DNA from: Triplophysa rosa
Lineage: Eukaryota; Chordata; Actinopteri; Cypriniformes; Nemacheilidae
Length of the DNA: 64,000 nucleotides
Assembly: GCF_024868665.1 (NCBI RefSeq)
Contig: NC_079894.1
Location: 8,641,737-8,705,736, forward strand
Direction of reading: 5' to 3'
Shown here in pieces: positions 23,801 through 38,800 of the stretch. The notes under the pieces are model-generated. The model saw nothing but the letters and a program-made list of their open reading frames with translations. It ran no database searches and had not been told where the DNA came from. The position numbers were made by a program, and so were the translations under genes. Every line of letters starts with the position of its first letter. Position 1 is the first letter of the stretch.

Positions 23801-26800
23801 ATGAGAGTCTTTGGTTTCAGTATTTCTATAAATAACACCCATTCTTACAAACGATTTCCAACCCTACTTACAGACTCTGTAAATTAAAACGAGATTGTGT
23901 GTTCATGAAGCCACGCAGGTAAAATTAAAACATTAAATATTTATAATAATTATTTCTTTTTTGAAATACAAAGTGACTCACTAAAAATATATGACAAATT
24001 GTTCCGAATTCGGCCCGAGGGCTTGAGTTGAGTGTTGAGCTGAGTTAGGAGTTGACCAAAAGAGCAAGTTTATGTGCCAGCTGAAACTGTGACTATGTAT
24101 AAGGCCATCAATATGATTTAGTAAGTGGCTTGCACATTAACCACAAAACACAGAAAATGTATACGGACAGAGATAATGTAATAAGACACAAACTGAACTT
24201 TGGCTGTCTCTGTTCTACAACAGACCTTTATCACTCTCATGAGGTTAATAAAAATATTTCAATAAATGAAACAAATGTTGATACGTATCCCATTTGTCAC
24301 TGATGATAAATAAATTTGCAGTATTTGAAGTGAAGGTCGGGCTAGGTTGATTGATTGTATAATTGCTCTGACAGCTGCAAAACATTACCATCTGTTGCCT
24401 TTTTCAAAGAATTAATCAACAAATACAGCATGTGTTCAGCCCCATTGCCAGCTAGATACGATTTGCCGCTTTTCCCCCATTTCTCTTTTGTGTCTCATAA
24501 AGGTGAAAAATCGCTTTCAGGCCGCAGCCCTGGGCAGATCTGTCTCCTGGATCTCTGGCAGACTGACCCGGTCAGTCCCCCTCCAGCTACGGACGAAAGC
24601 GTGCCGGACGTGCCCCAACTGCGCGCCGAAAAGAGTGGCCGCATGCTGCGGTCCGAGCGGCCTCACACAAGTGTGTAGGCTGTAAATAGTACTGTGTTCT
24701 GCTTTCACCCTCCATCGCGTCTCCTTTGAATGGCTCTAATCAGGGGGGGCTCCTGTGGTAAGCTGTCCTCACTGCTGAAATGCATGAGTGCTCTGAGACA
24801 GAACGGTCAATTTAACACACAGGCACATGGCTACAAACTTGAGTGCTGGTATAGAAAGTGATCAGAATACTGAGCGCCTAAAGCACCTAAACAGCTAAAC
24901 TACTAAACCTAAAGACAGGCGGGTGCAGTCAACAGCCGCAGTGACAATGATCAAAGACAAAGAAAAAGCTACGACACTGCTGGCTAGTTGACAAATGATG
25001 TTTTTGTTTAACGTCAAGATTTTAATGGACATTGATATTTTTGGATGCAGTGACATATCATCGTGTCAAGGTTTTTGGTCAGTTTTAATGCCTTTTTGCA
25101 GTTCAATAAAACGAAGTGAAGTGTGCACGTTCTGCACCATTAGCAGCGGCAAACAGAATTGCAGTCTGTTAGTTTGAGTCTGATAGCTTTAACATAATTG
25201 GCTTAACCAATGAGTTTAGGAAAAACTTAACGTTTCACTTTTTTACAACCCCCCTAATTACACTTTTCATCCGTAAATAGTCCTGTGGTGTAACAAATCT
25301 TAAAAAGTGCAAATGTGACGTTTAATACGAAGCTATAAAACAGCATAATTATACACCAATTACAAAAGTACAGTGCAAAACGGTTCAAATGAAGAAAAGC
25401 ATGCCAAGCTGCAGGATGCTGGGGTAACGTCACATCAATGGCCCTATTAAAATGTGAATAATCGTGTTAGTTATCTCTGTTTAGACCACACTCACAGGGT
25501 GTGTAAGTGCTATAACTACAACAGTTTGTGGGAGGTTTGGCTAACCTCTCAATTGCTGGTCCGACGCTTTAAAGCAGCAGTGGCTCTTGTTTAAACGAGG
25601 ACGCTGTTTTTCTCCTCCACTGACCAAACCTTGACCCTCATCGAGCTCTTGAAATAGGGACACACTCAAGGGAAAAACCGGCTCCTGCTGCAGCCTAATT
25701 TTAAAGCAAATGAACAAATCGCTGCCTAGAGGCTCCTTTCTGGATGGTACTTTCTCCCTTTCTATTCTTTTACAGTATACGTCACAGGAGAGCTTCACAA
25801 AGGCAGAACACAAAAAACTAGACTGGCGAAGTGCTCATCCCACCCATGATAAAGATTAGAGTCAGAGTGCCAAGTGAATGAAAAGAATTCATACGGACCT
25901 AACTTTAATTCTTCATCCACGAGGCACTTTCCCTCTTAGACATGAGTATTGTATACACAGATGCAGTTTTTGGTGATGAATGTTCCATTGGCGTGAGTTC
26001 AGCTGGCACAATCTCAAAAGGGTTCAACTGGCATAATTTTCACTCCGTCGCTTACAATCTGTTTCCTTAACAAACTAATTTCTCATTCTCATTTTCTCTG
26101 ACCGACAGATGTTAGATCTGCGTTGGGTGATCCGATCACAAGTGTAGGACGCCAAAACATGCTTAAATGGGTGATAAATGCTTTTTTTGTGATTGGATCA
26201 AACCATCCAAACCATATTCGGTAACACTTTACAACAAGGTTGTACTGTATTTGTTAACATTAGTTAATGCATTAGCTAACATGAAATAATAATGAACGAT
26301 AGCATTTATTTATCTTAGTTTGTTCATTTCAGCATTTACTAATATTCATTTTTTAACTGTTAACATTAGTTGATGCACAGTGAACAATTGGCATTAACAA
26401 ATATTAATAAAGAATAATAAAAGCTGAAAAACGATGTTGTTTATTGTTAGTTCATGTTAGCTAATGCATTTACTATCACAAATACAACCTTATTGTAAAG
26501 TGTTACCATACATTCTGAAGTAGTTAAAAATAAGCATATTTACAGTGTAACATTGCATTTAGTGTAACCGGTAATAATGACATAACATAACAATTAACAG
26601 CAAAAACCCATCAATGATCTAAAGCTATAAAGTGCAGCTTTAAAGGAATCATTCTCTTTATTCGAAAAATGCTCATTTTAGTCACCATTTACATCATTTC
26701 CAAACCTTTAATGACTTTCTTTCTTCTGCAGAACAAAAAAGAAGATATTTTGAAGAACACTGGTAACCAAACAACATTGACCATCATTGACGTCCATAGT

Positions 26801-29800
26801 ATAGACTAAACCACAGAGACATTTCTCAAAATATCATCTTTTGTGTTTCACAGAAGAAAGAGACATTTACAAGTTATTGACCACATGAGGGTAAATTTTT
26901 TTTAATTATGCCTTAAAAAACATCTGAGGTACAACAACAACAAAAATTCTCAGAGTAACATTCTGACGTACTGTAGTGTTCAATTTATCTAGTTACAAAA
27001 TCAAGGTACCTACCATAGAAATCTCATCACAAGTGGCCACAGAAGATTTGCAGAGCAGGTCAGTATCAGGTGTAAACAGCTGATAAGTGTTGACTAAGCA
27101 CAGACAGTTTTTGTAACTTGACCTCATTCACCTCAACAGGGGCTCTACTAGCTGGCCCTTAACTTACATTAAAGGGTCGCCGCTATGTTTCTTTGGTCTG
27201 TGCAAACAAGACCTGCTTACTAAATTGCAAACATACAAAATGAAAGACGGGCTCATAATTGAACTATGTCTTGGGGCACCAACTCAAAATAAAAGAGTCC
27301 TTTTACAAACATACATTTTTTATGTTTCCCACACAGGCGCAGGGGAATAGCTGTCAAAGAGGTGACTCAACAACAAAAGACCCTGCTGACTTTCATATTT
27401 AGTTCTATCAAGGTCAATGAAAGATGGAGTCATTCAAATAAAAGCTCGACAAACATTTATGGTTTCGTAGTAGTTAGCACACAGTAGGTGACTTTCATAC
27501 ATTAGCTGGTGTGAATTTCAATATCTTAGCCAACAGTTTAGCCGATGGTCAAATAGTGTTTCATGATGACAGGCTTAAACCACCTTCTGCTGCTAAACAG
27601 CGCCCGAGCCCCTGGGGCAAAAACAATAATGCAAATGTAAATCCTGCTGGTGTATGTTTCCCTCCTTTTGCCCCAAATAAAAACTTGGGCAGCAGGGTAA
27701 GCACTTCTCCTAAATTATTCACTTAATTCAAACTGATGCTCCTGGTCTTATTCACTTTTTAATATTTCCTTTTGAAGTTTAGTAATTATCTCTGCTAGCG
27801 TTGCTGCTTGCTTCTTATTTTCCTTCCTTTTGCGCCTCGCTCCCTTGTTCGATGCCATTAGCTAATTAGACCCCAAAAGGGGGCGATCCTTCCCCTCCTG
27901 GTTAACAGCCCGTTAAGAACAGTGTTAAAAGGATGCTTGGCATGTGCTCAGATTAGCACTGCAACCCATACACACATCCCCTGTTAGCGGGTGTGATGTA
28001 CAGTTTGGATTAAAACTAACGTATTTAAATTTTGGTGCCTTACAGTACATGCAACAATTATTGCAAATTCTCACTGTCTTTGTTGTTTATTATCTTGGTT
28101 TGTGAGACGAGCTTTGGTAGTCTAAATGACATTGCATATCCCTGTTGAAAAAAACAGCATATGCTGGTTTGGTATATGTTTTGATGCTGGTTTGTGCTGG
28201 TTTAATCTGGTCATGTGCTGGTCCTTAGCTGGTTTAAGATGGTCAAACCAGCATCAAAACATACCTAACCCAGCATATGCTGTTTTTTTCAACAGGGATG
28301 TAGGGGGTCTTTAATACGCAACAGCAAATGCTTTTCAGGCGGCAGATATTTGACTCAAGGGATGAGCTGTGATGAGGTGACAGGAATTATCTAATTCAAT
28401 GAAGCATTCAATCAGTTCAAAGCAACTCAAGCCTGACAAACACTTTCATGCTGAAGGTATGTGTATGCACTGATCTACATTTAAGTCCTTTCAGATCCTT
28501 CTCAATGCAACATGATCACACCGACAGGAGCGGAGATGGAAATCGAAATCTGATTCCACTTAATGGTTCTATTATGGTTATATGTTATTTTTATTGAACA
28601 GTAGGCTTTTGAATGTTATGCTACGTTTGGGCCGACTTGTATTTAGGATATTTCGCACCTCAGACTTGGAAACAATGCCTTAAAGGTCCAGTGTGTAGTC
28701 CAGATCTATTGATTTCTCCATTGATGTCTTCCTACCCCCTCCCGTCTCAATAAGCGAAAAATGTGACAACATCTTAGTTCTGTATATGCCACTGTAGTGC
28801 TCCGAAAGGAAGAGGTGGAGTGAGCCGTTTGTTTGCTTGCAATTCGCAATCTCACCACTAGATGCCGCTAAATTTAGTACACTTGACCTTTAAGAGGCGC
28901 TCAAGGTCAGACGTCTGACCTCTGAACTCAGGGCATGTCGATCAACCTTAGGAAGATGCATCATTTGACGTCACACACAAGATGCTTCTAGTGACTTAAA
29001 TATCCTTAATCTGAGGTGTCTGGAACACAACATAAATTCGAATAATCATTACAGTTTTGGTTCTGCACAACTGCACATACATTTAAAAATTTCCACAAAT
29101 CACATTAAACATTACGTAATTGCATAAAACATTACATAACTGAAACATTACCTACGTTTTGATTGCCTGTTACTGTGAAGCTTAGTAAGAACGTCAACGT
29201 GGCCCAATAAAAAAACTGAGTGATTCAGCAAGTGAGAAGTTTAAAAAATGTAGAAATTCAAAAACGTTTCAATAGTTCTCAGTTCCAAGTGCCAGAAAGG
29301 ACAGTGAGGCGACGGGGATGCCAGCAAAGACACGGTTTTTCACTTACCGTGGGAATAGATCTCAGGTATGGGAGCTCTGTGATTGGCACTTAATGAGTCT
29401 GCGGTGTCAGAGGTTGGAACAGACCACAGGGTCTGGCCTATAAATACCCCTGATAAAAGCAGCACTGTCATGTTGCATTGATCACAGCAAGATAACTGTG
29501 AGCGGGAAACATCTGAATTAGGAGCTATCTCACTATCAAACACACACCTGTGAAGAAGAAGAAGTGCTGGAGCGTGCTGCTCGGAAACAGCACAATGACA
29601 GGTATTTAAGAGCTCAGCGGAGAAGGAGGGGTAATACTGTAATACTGATACATGCGTATAACTTCTTAAGGGCTTCTAGCAGGATAATTGAATAGTGTTA
29701 AAGAGCGATGATTTTATTATGCCATTGCCTCCAGAGCTTGTTTCCTTTTTCTTAATTCTTCATTTCTGCTGTCACTTATATTGGGCTCGTGGCTGACAGG

Positions 29801-32800
29801 CACATTGTAGCTTTGCTTTGAAGGAACAACAGAAATGAATGGCGCTCATCTCTGTATTAGAAAACGGAAAATGAGAGACAACAGAAATAAATTCAGGCTT
29901 GAGAAGACATACAGTAGTATAGAAGTGGTATCAGATGGTCTCAAACGCTATAAGAACAAATGTTCTTTGTCCTTAAATGATAGTTCACCCAAAAATAAAA
30001 ATTTAGAAAAATGTTTTTAACTGGCACCCATTCACTTGCATTAGTTTTGTGTCCATACAGTAGAAGTGAATGGGGGCCAGTGCTGTTCGGTTACCAACTT
30101 TCTTCAAAATATCTTCTTTTGTGTTCTGTGGAAAAAAGAAAGTCATACAGGTTTGAAACGACAAAAGGGTGAGTAAATGATGACAGAATTATTATTATTG
30201 GGTGAACTATCACTTTAAAGAATCAAGTAATCATGCCTAAAATGTTGAGTTTGGTCCCATAAATTAAAAATCTTAGTTCATTTAACTTGTCAACCTACAC
30301 AATCTATACACTTCAAAAAAATTCAGTTTAGAATGCAATGAGGAATACCCACAAGCCTTTGTGCCTGAATGTTTTATGCATAAGAATTCATGGGACATTT
30401 ACAGAGTCATTTATAAAACGTTATACAGGTTTTACCTCATTTTAGTATTGCTGGTGTTGTTTTACAGGTAAAAACTGAGAAAAGTTTTCTGTGAAGTCAC
30501 TGGTCAGGTGATTCCTGTTGGCTTTGGCAAACATGGACCCTGTTTAACACATCCTATTTCTTTCCACAATAGTGAAGATATTTGTCAAAAATGCATTTTC
30601 ATGTAGAATCAAGTTAATTCAGTGACATAACATACAATGACATTATAGAGAACTGAGTGCTTTCAACTTTCTGGCAGCAATTTGAGCGCTTTTTAATTTA
30701 AGGAAATGTTCAACTGAAATAAAAATTCCCTTATGCAATACCAGAAGTATGTGACTTCTCTTCTTCAACACAAACAGTGTTCAAAGAGTATTCTTAAAAA
30801 TATCTGACTTTATGTCTATATATTGGTGCCATTTTGTGGAAGCTCAAAAATATGACGTCCATACAAACTCATATGGGAAGGCATGTGGGTGAGTAAATGA
30901 TTCTGGGTAACCTATTCCATTAAAGGATTAAATGAAAATAGCACTCTCTAGTTGTTCCAAACCTGTATACATTTATTTGTTTGGTTGAACACAAAGAATG
31001 ATATTTGGAAGAATGTTAGCAACTGAGATTTCTGGGACATCATTTTCGGTTTCAGCATGACAATGCCACTATACACAAAGCCAAAGGAGGTCCATAAAGA
31101 AATGATTTACTGTGTAAGAAGAACTTAGCTGGCCTGCACAAAGCCCAGACCTGAACCTCATTAAACACCTTTGGGATGAATTACAATGCAGACTGCGAGC
31201 CAGATCCAATCACCCAACATCACTACCTGACCTCACTGGTGCTCTCGTGTCTGCACGAACCCTAATCCAACATCTAGTGCGAAGACCATCAGAGGAGTGG
31301 AAGCTGTTAGAGAGTATCAACTCTCTATTGAGGATTTGAAATGAAATGCTCAGCTAGCACATTTGGGTTTGGTATTTGGTGCCCACATACTTTTGGCCAA
31401 TGCATAAAATCCAAACCACCATATCCAAAACACCACATGCCATGGCACGTTTTCGTTAGTGGCTGCACCCTGGCAACATCCAGAATCAAACACTGTCTGT
31501 AAGTAATGCTAATGCTTAGCGTAATCCGCAAATAATGCTAATGATTTCTTCCCTAAGGCTCTGTTGAGATCAATGCACCCTTGGCAGGTAGTTTCAAAAG
31601 GGGGAAGATCCTCCTAAACAGATGGTGAGCAGTTTGTCACATCGATTGACTCCCGGGTCCTTGGCGCTGCACTAGCACTGAGGTTTGGTCCGTGTCCAGC
31701 GAATGATTGAGGTCTGGGAACGGCGACTTATTTTCATTCCACTACGGCGCTTTCTAATAACACTCTTCTCCCTTCGTGCTTTTCTCATGTGATTTAGGAG
31801 GCAAGAAATGAGCACCACGCCCATGTGCAGATTACACCACAGGTGACTTTCTCATTAATATTTGATATGTATTTTATTCATAAAAACGTGCAGAGAGAGA
31901 GAGTTTCCATCAAATTTTCCTGAATAAATAGGATTTATTTCCAGAAATAAATATTCTAAACAGGCTCCTCTCAATAATTTCCTGAAGGTTTTCATCAAAA
32001 ATGTATGACAACATTTCCACACCAGTAAATATAGCAACTACTGAATTTTAAAGAACATAAAAACAACCATAGGATGCTAGTATATCCCCCAGGCTTTACT
32101 AGCTAAACCTACAGGACTAACATGATCAACAAGCTTTCCAGTCAAGTGTTGCTGGTGGACAGCACGGCTACCATCAAACCAGCCATAGCCGGTACAAACC
32201 AACCTCCACCAGCACGGAAATGAGTCAAAACTGGTCTTTTGGGTAACGTAATCACGAGGCGGCAGCTGATTTATCCGCCCGCACCGGTAATCAAGCCATG
32301 TGTGTGAAATATTTAAATCGCATGAATTAGATGCAGCGCTAAACTTCAATCAGCTGTGTAAAGAGTAGAATCTTCCAAACTTCCAAATCAGCATGCGCAA
32401 CTCGCTGCACGCTTTAGTATTCACGTCAGGCGAAAGAAACAAAGAGAATATTTACTGAGGTTACGTAATGCTGCTTAAGTAAGTTTGACCTTGAGAGGAT
32501 GGCGGCGCTCCTGTTAGGGTAAATAAATAAAGCGAAGTGAACTACAGAATGAGGACACAAGTACAGTACATCAGTGATCGCTTGAATGGAGTGGGAAAGA
32601 AAAAGAGAGAGAGAGAGAGGTCTGTGGGAATCTTCCATCTTCAGCACCACACACACTACTCTCTCTCTTCTATCTTTCCCACTATCTCCCCTCTTTAAAA
32701 TTCCCAGAGTGGATAATGTATTCCCGGGTTCTCCCGCTGCCTCTCAGTGCCCATGGCTAAGCGGAGATCAGACACTGAGATCTATCAGGCCTCTCCTGGC

Positions 32801-35800
32801 AGCGCTGGCACGCTGCCTCTCACGGGCTCCCAGTGCTCTGCGTTATGTAAACACATTCTACGATGGGGAAGGAGAAAAAAGACCTCGGCTCATTAGCACA
32901 TCAAAGCAGCCAGAGATGCTAGTCATCATAAGAAAAAGTGGCATGTTAATTGTTGTGTAGGTTAAACTTGCTGATAAAAGAGATTGTATGGTCGATGTTT
33001 CTCAACTCTCAAAACGATACGCCCGACTGCTCTGCTTTCTTTCAAAGGATGTTGGGCTAACAGAAGTTGATGTTGAACTGGGCTTTGATTTTATTCCCCT
33101 GTGAGATTTTTCAGTTGATCTTAGTCAACCTTCAGGAAGTTCCTCCAGCTTGACAATATTGTACATTTCCTTCTCTCGCAACCTTTAACAACTTTACACT
33201 CCACCTCTGGCACATAAACGCTCTTTTAAAAAAATCAATTCCACTGAATATCTCCCCAAAATCAATGCTCGAGCGAGAAGCTCATTTTAACTTCTGTTAA
33301 CTTTCTACAATGAATTCATTCCTCATGCACATCATACAATATGAGCGATGAACTGCAGTATTCCCAGCAAATATTTTGACCTCATCAATGCTGCAAAGAA
33401 TGGCTATAAAATCTAGAAATTAAAATTCGGTCATCATTTACTGCTGTGATACACCCTTAATGCAAAGAAAATACATTTTCCCATAAATAACCTGTGAATA
33501 TATTAAAGCATTTAATATAATTTTGAAAATATATTGAATAATACATTGTAAATATTATAATATATTAAATAAGAAATTGCCACCTGTCATATATTGAAAA
33601 ATATAAGCACTTGGTTCCAGTATATGGAAATGCATTGTTTAATATATTATATGGAAGCTGTTTTTAATATTTTTCACCGGATATATATTTGTAAAACCCA
33701 CACACATTCATGAAGGTGACCAACAGTAATGATTTATAAAATAAAAATCATGAAATATAGAGATACAATGTTTCCGCCTAACAGTGACAACATGATAGCT
33801 TTACGTGAGAATCAAGGTGTGGTTCACATTTCATCTTTCAAATCGTTGCTGTCCTTCCGAAACCTCTGATGTCCAAATTCACTGTTTTTCAGGAAATTGA
33901 AAAACACTGTAGCCTACTTTTTAAACGATTAAATACTGTGTTGTCAAAGTGGAAAAGCACTTCTTAAGGTTAGATATTTACAAAACTCAGTGACAAACAT
34001 CAAGGGTGACTAATAACAGTATAATTTATTGCAAAAATGGTACATTACGAAATAGATACATGGTTTCAGAAGGACAGCAGCCAAGTGTTAACCTGCACAT
34101 TGGTTGTGCGACACATGACATCTGAAGGCATTACTTTTGATTGGATCCAAACATGGACAACAAAGAGCAAGATTTTAGCCTTTATGTTTAGGTTATGTAT
34201 GTTTAATTCACAAAGCTATTCTGTGGCCTAGAATATACTGTAGTGCAAAAGCTTTACAGTTACAGTACTTAAATAAAACTTTCATCTGTTTTTTTTTCAT
34301 TAAGGAGCTTAACAATCTGATAGAAAACATAGCCAGTACATTCCTCAGCATTTCTACTAATGTGTTTCCTAGAAGAAAGTTTCAGATGAACCCTTTACTC
34401 AACTTTAACTCAGGATATGGGTGAATTTGTAATCGGGGATCGATCCCTCCAATCGGTGTGCAGCTCCTCCACAAGTGCCTCTTCATCTCCCACACACCTC
34501 CACGGCTGACACAACTATTCACCTGGGGCCAATTAGAGATACCCAGGGTACCTGCAGTGTCCCTCAACACTTCTCACCCTCCCACACCTGACTGTCAACA
34601 ACAAAGAAACACAACACAACTGCAACATTTCTACCCAAAACTCACGCCGCCGCTGCTGCTGCTCGGAAAGAGCGGTGAACTGCAGTAGTATCAGTGGCTA
34701 GTGAGGGAGCACGGAGAGGTGAAGTAATTTGAGATGTTGCCTGTGGGTGAATGAGTGTAGTCAGTTTGTGTACGAGACGTTCTGAAATATCAACGGCCAT
34801 CGGCCTTCCCCCTTCTCGCCGACGCATGCTTTTCTCTCTTATTGTTTGGAAAAACAAAAGCTCGCTCTTGTGTTAATGGAGAATGAATGGATTCATTGTA
34901 GTAATTAGCCCTTGGGCGGTGGCGCATCAAACGGAGCTTGAAAATGAATCGACTCATATGAAATCGATGTGCATCATGGACTTGAATAAATGAATTCAAA
35001 AGAAAAGGGAAAGCGCATTTCCAATTTGAAACACACAATGCATGTATGATTTCAGTGGAAAATCCAGCTCTGTGGTGAGCTTACAGTAAGCTCTGGTGTC
35101 TGAAAGCACATAGTATTTTCGTACCTGGAAACAAACAGAAAATTTTAGTATTTTGAAGCAGTTTAAACACAGAATGTTGCCAAATAAAACGCAAAAGAAT
35201 TTGTGACATTTTCTTGTTTGCATTGATGCTAAACTTTCTCAAATCCCGCTGGGATGACAGGATTCATCCCAGAAATATTAAAAACAGAAGCACTTTCATT
35301 AATGATCATTTAGACCCTGCGCTATTTGTAGTGTTGATTTCAGCTTCATTATGTTGTTTATCTACAACATTAAACGATTGTTATGATTAGGTACAACGTG
35401 TAGGAGTTTTGATAAAGGAATCTTGTTTAATACCTCCGGTGACCGTTTAAAGCATCATTACATTCTCAGTTCATGTCGACTAATGATTATGATATTTTCA
35501 CCCAGTATATAACACATACACATCTCTACTTGTTGGCATAGCGTTTTGGTTTTTAAAGATTGTATCACACAGCTCTGGGATCAGATGATGAAACTAATTG
35601 TTATTGAGAGCCCCTCTGGAGCTTATTAGCATTGATGAGCGTTACTGTAATATATCTCTACCCCCCAACAGACTATCACGCTTGGGGGAAATGTCCCGTT
35701 TCTGTTGTGTAAGTAGTGTACTGTGCAGTTATTGCTGGCAACAGCTGTCAAGAGTTCATATTCATAAAGTGCTGGGGGCCAGAAGCTCCACATTAGCACT

Positions 35801-38800
35801 TACAGTCGCACAAAATGTGTCATCGTGATCTAAGACACCATTTTGTCCCTTACCGTGTAATGGACAAGAAAGAAATGGTTCTACTGGGCAAAAGGTGCGT
35901 TAGCCTACTAGAATTTAAATGATAGGCAAAATGTTAAACTATGCGTGACTCTGAAATAAGTCCTTCATTGTGTCCTTACACTTCTTCTTTTCAGAATGTT
36001 AATGAAAGCAATAAACCACGAGAGGCCATGCGTTACATTTCACCACAGGTAAGAGGTGTTCGTAAGTACCCCCGCAATGTAGCCACTTGCCACATTAACG
36101 TGGAATTAATGTGCTAATTAACCAATGTGATGTATTAGCTACTTTACAATGCCTTCACACAACTCTCATCCAATGACAATTTAGAGTCTGGAACTATCTG
36201 TTTTTATAACAAAAACAGCAACCAAAAATCTAATCTTAGTTCAATTTCGACCTCTTTAACACTAGCCTGCTAGAGAATTCCTTCAGACTTCATCATGTTG
36301 ACAAGTGCTTATTAGAACAAGGATTTAAAGATGAAGTGGGTCATTTCTGTTCTTCTAGCAGCCCCAAATGAAACTGGAATGTGTTTGTTGGTCGAACATA
36401 ACAGCATTTTCCTTACAAAAAATAAGTATACTTCAAGTTCATTTTATGAATTATACTTAGGTAAGGTTCAAGTATTCTTATTTCTTAAGTATACTTTATG
36501 TACGTATAATAATATCAGTGTACTGTACTAGTAGTGTACTTGTAAGTGTACTATTTCAAAACTAGAGACGAAACTGGCCCACACATTTTTTTACTTCAAG
36601 TTCATTTTATTACGTATACTTAGGTAAAGTTCATTCTTAAGTATACTTATGTAGTAATATACTAATATTAGTGTACGTGTACTAGTAGTATACCTCTAAG
36701 CATGGGCGTAAATCCCGGGGGGGGGGGGCGGAGGGGACACATCCCCCTCCATCCGAAGGTTGTCCCCCCCAAATTAGGGATGCACCGAAACGAAAATTCT
36801 TGGCCGAAGCCGAACATGATGTGAAACACTTGGCCCGAAGGCCGAATAATACCGAACATGGTTTTTTGCATTTCTTCTATTTATTAAGCCATTTTTTTCA
36901 CTATTGCACAAACTGAATAATCAAAATGTGCTTTTTATAATTTGTCTTGCTTTTCAATAAAATACAATACAATTTAATATAAAATTGAGCAAAACAAAGT
37001 CAATTCAATCAAAAAATTGAGCCCTCTCCCTTCATGAATAGCCTATATTAATTAGGCCTATACCTGACTGCTAAAAGAATGTAATGTAAGTTACTCTGTA
37101 CCCCTACAACAAAACACTTCATTAAAAAGTGTCATACCACATTAGGCCTATAAGCTAAAAAATACGAATAAAAGAAAACTGTTGGATTATGATAGGCTAC
37201 ATTGCAAAAAGATTTAAAGAAAAAAAAAAACATCCAATGCAAGCAATTCTGACTGATGCTGACTGACAACCATTTCAGTTCACGTCTCTCCTCCAAACTC
37301 CGCCCACAAAAGCTGACCGTTCTCTCAGAAGGTGCACTGGTGGATGCACAGAACATACTTTGACAAGTTGTTTAGTACAGGGGACTGTGTGCACGCGACC
37401 ACTGTATGATGTCAAAGGATGTCGCGAGCGGCGGGGCTACTGTCAGACAGCCCGCCTCCGTCTGAAGTAAAGTTACCGACCGGTAAAGACGCTTTCATTC
37501 GGAAATTTACTTCCGTGCGGCAAGTCCCGTGCTGTGTCTTTCTCTGACACTTTAAAATGCTCCACACACACGCACTGCCAAAATGTTTGCGGCAGTAATA
37601 AATCGCACGCGTCTCTCTCTCTCTCTCTCTCTCTATCTGCGCTGGTTGCTGCTTGATCGTATCACGAGTCCTGTTCGGTAAAATATATTCGGCCACTTCA
37701 CATATGCGTTTTTGGCTATATTCGGCCGAACATTTTCGGTGGCCGAACATTCGGTGCATCCCTACCCCAAATCATTAAAAATCGCACTGTCTATTGTAAT
37801 AAATGTATTTATTTATACCTAAACTAATTGTGTAATTAGAAAAAAAATACAAACGCAAAAAATGCTTTTAAGTTTAGAAACAGTTGAGTTCCCCCTCCCC
37901 TGCGTCAGTGGTTTGGCCCACTGCCTGCTTACCCCGTTCATCTCACCTACACATGAGTCAGGTAAGTTATGCGGCTCAGTTCATCAGTTGTTGTTGAAGT
38001 CCAGTAAGAAGGCTATTTTATTCACTTTAAATGAAGTGATTCTCTTTAATGTAGTGATGCTGATTCATTAATAAATTAGTTGTGTCAAAAAATGCTGATT
38101 ACCAATGTATTTTCCCATGAATATGCTATGTTATGCGATTAAAACGTTACTTAGCTAGTTAACGTTAGCTTGTTTACAATAGCTTGTTGCATAGGACGTC
38201 ACACACTGCAACTAACACAGCATGCATTGTTTTATTTATGGCAACCTGGTATGATGTTAACATTAACGGCCACAATTAGCCACCGATCCTCGCGCACATA
38301 CTGGTGACAATTTAGTGACTTTGGCACTATATTTAGCGGATTTCAGACCCCGTTTGTCCACAAAAGGTGCACAGCTTTCATTCAGTTGGAAAATGTCGTT
38401 TTCTCAGCATCTATTTCGTGCAGTGTGTGCGTGGCGGATGAGCTAAACATTCAGTTGACTGAAACTCAGGCGATTCATCAACGAGTACAACACACAAATT
38501 TTAAGCATCTGTCACTGTTACTGACTGTTTGGGTACACGAACATGAACATAGTACATCTACGCACATAGTTTGCTGGCGGAGGCTGTGCACTGCTTGGGA
38601 AAATGACCACCACTCTTTAATGTAGATGTATGGTGACTGTCAGACGATGTTGCAGTATAACTCAGGATTAAAAAGCGTTTAAGTTTTTAAAAAGTGACTC
38701 ATTGTTAACATGTAGTGTGTTTTTATACTTGTTTCCTGTCTTGACAACAGAGACAAAAAAAAGAGAAAAAGTAAATGTGTCCTGTATTGTGTTGACTGTA

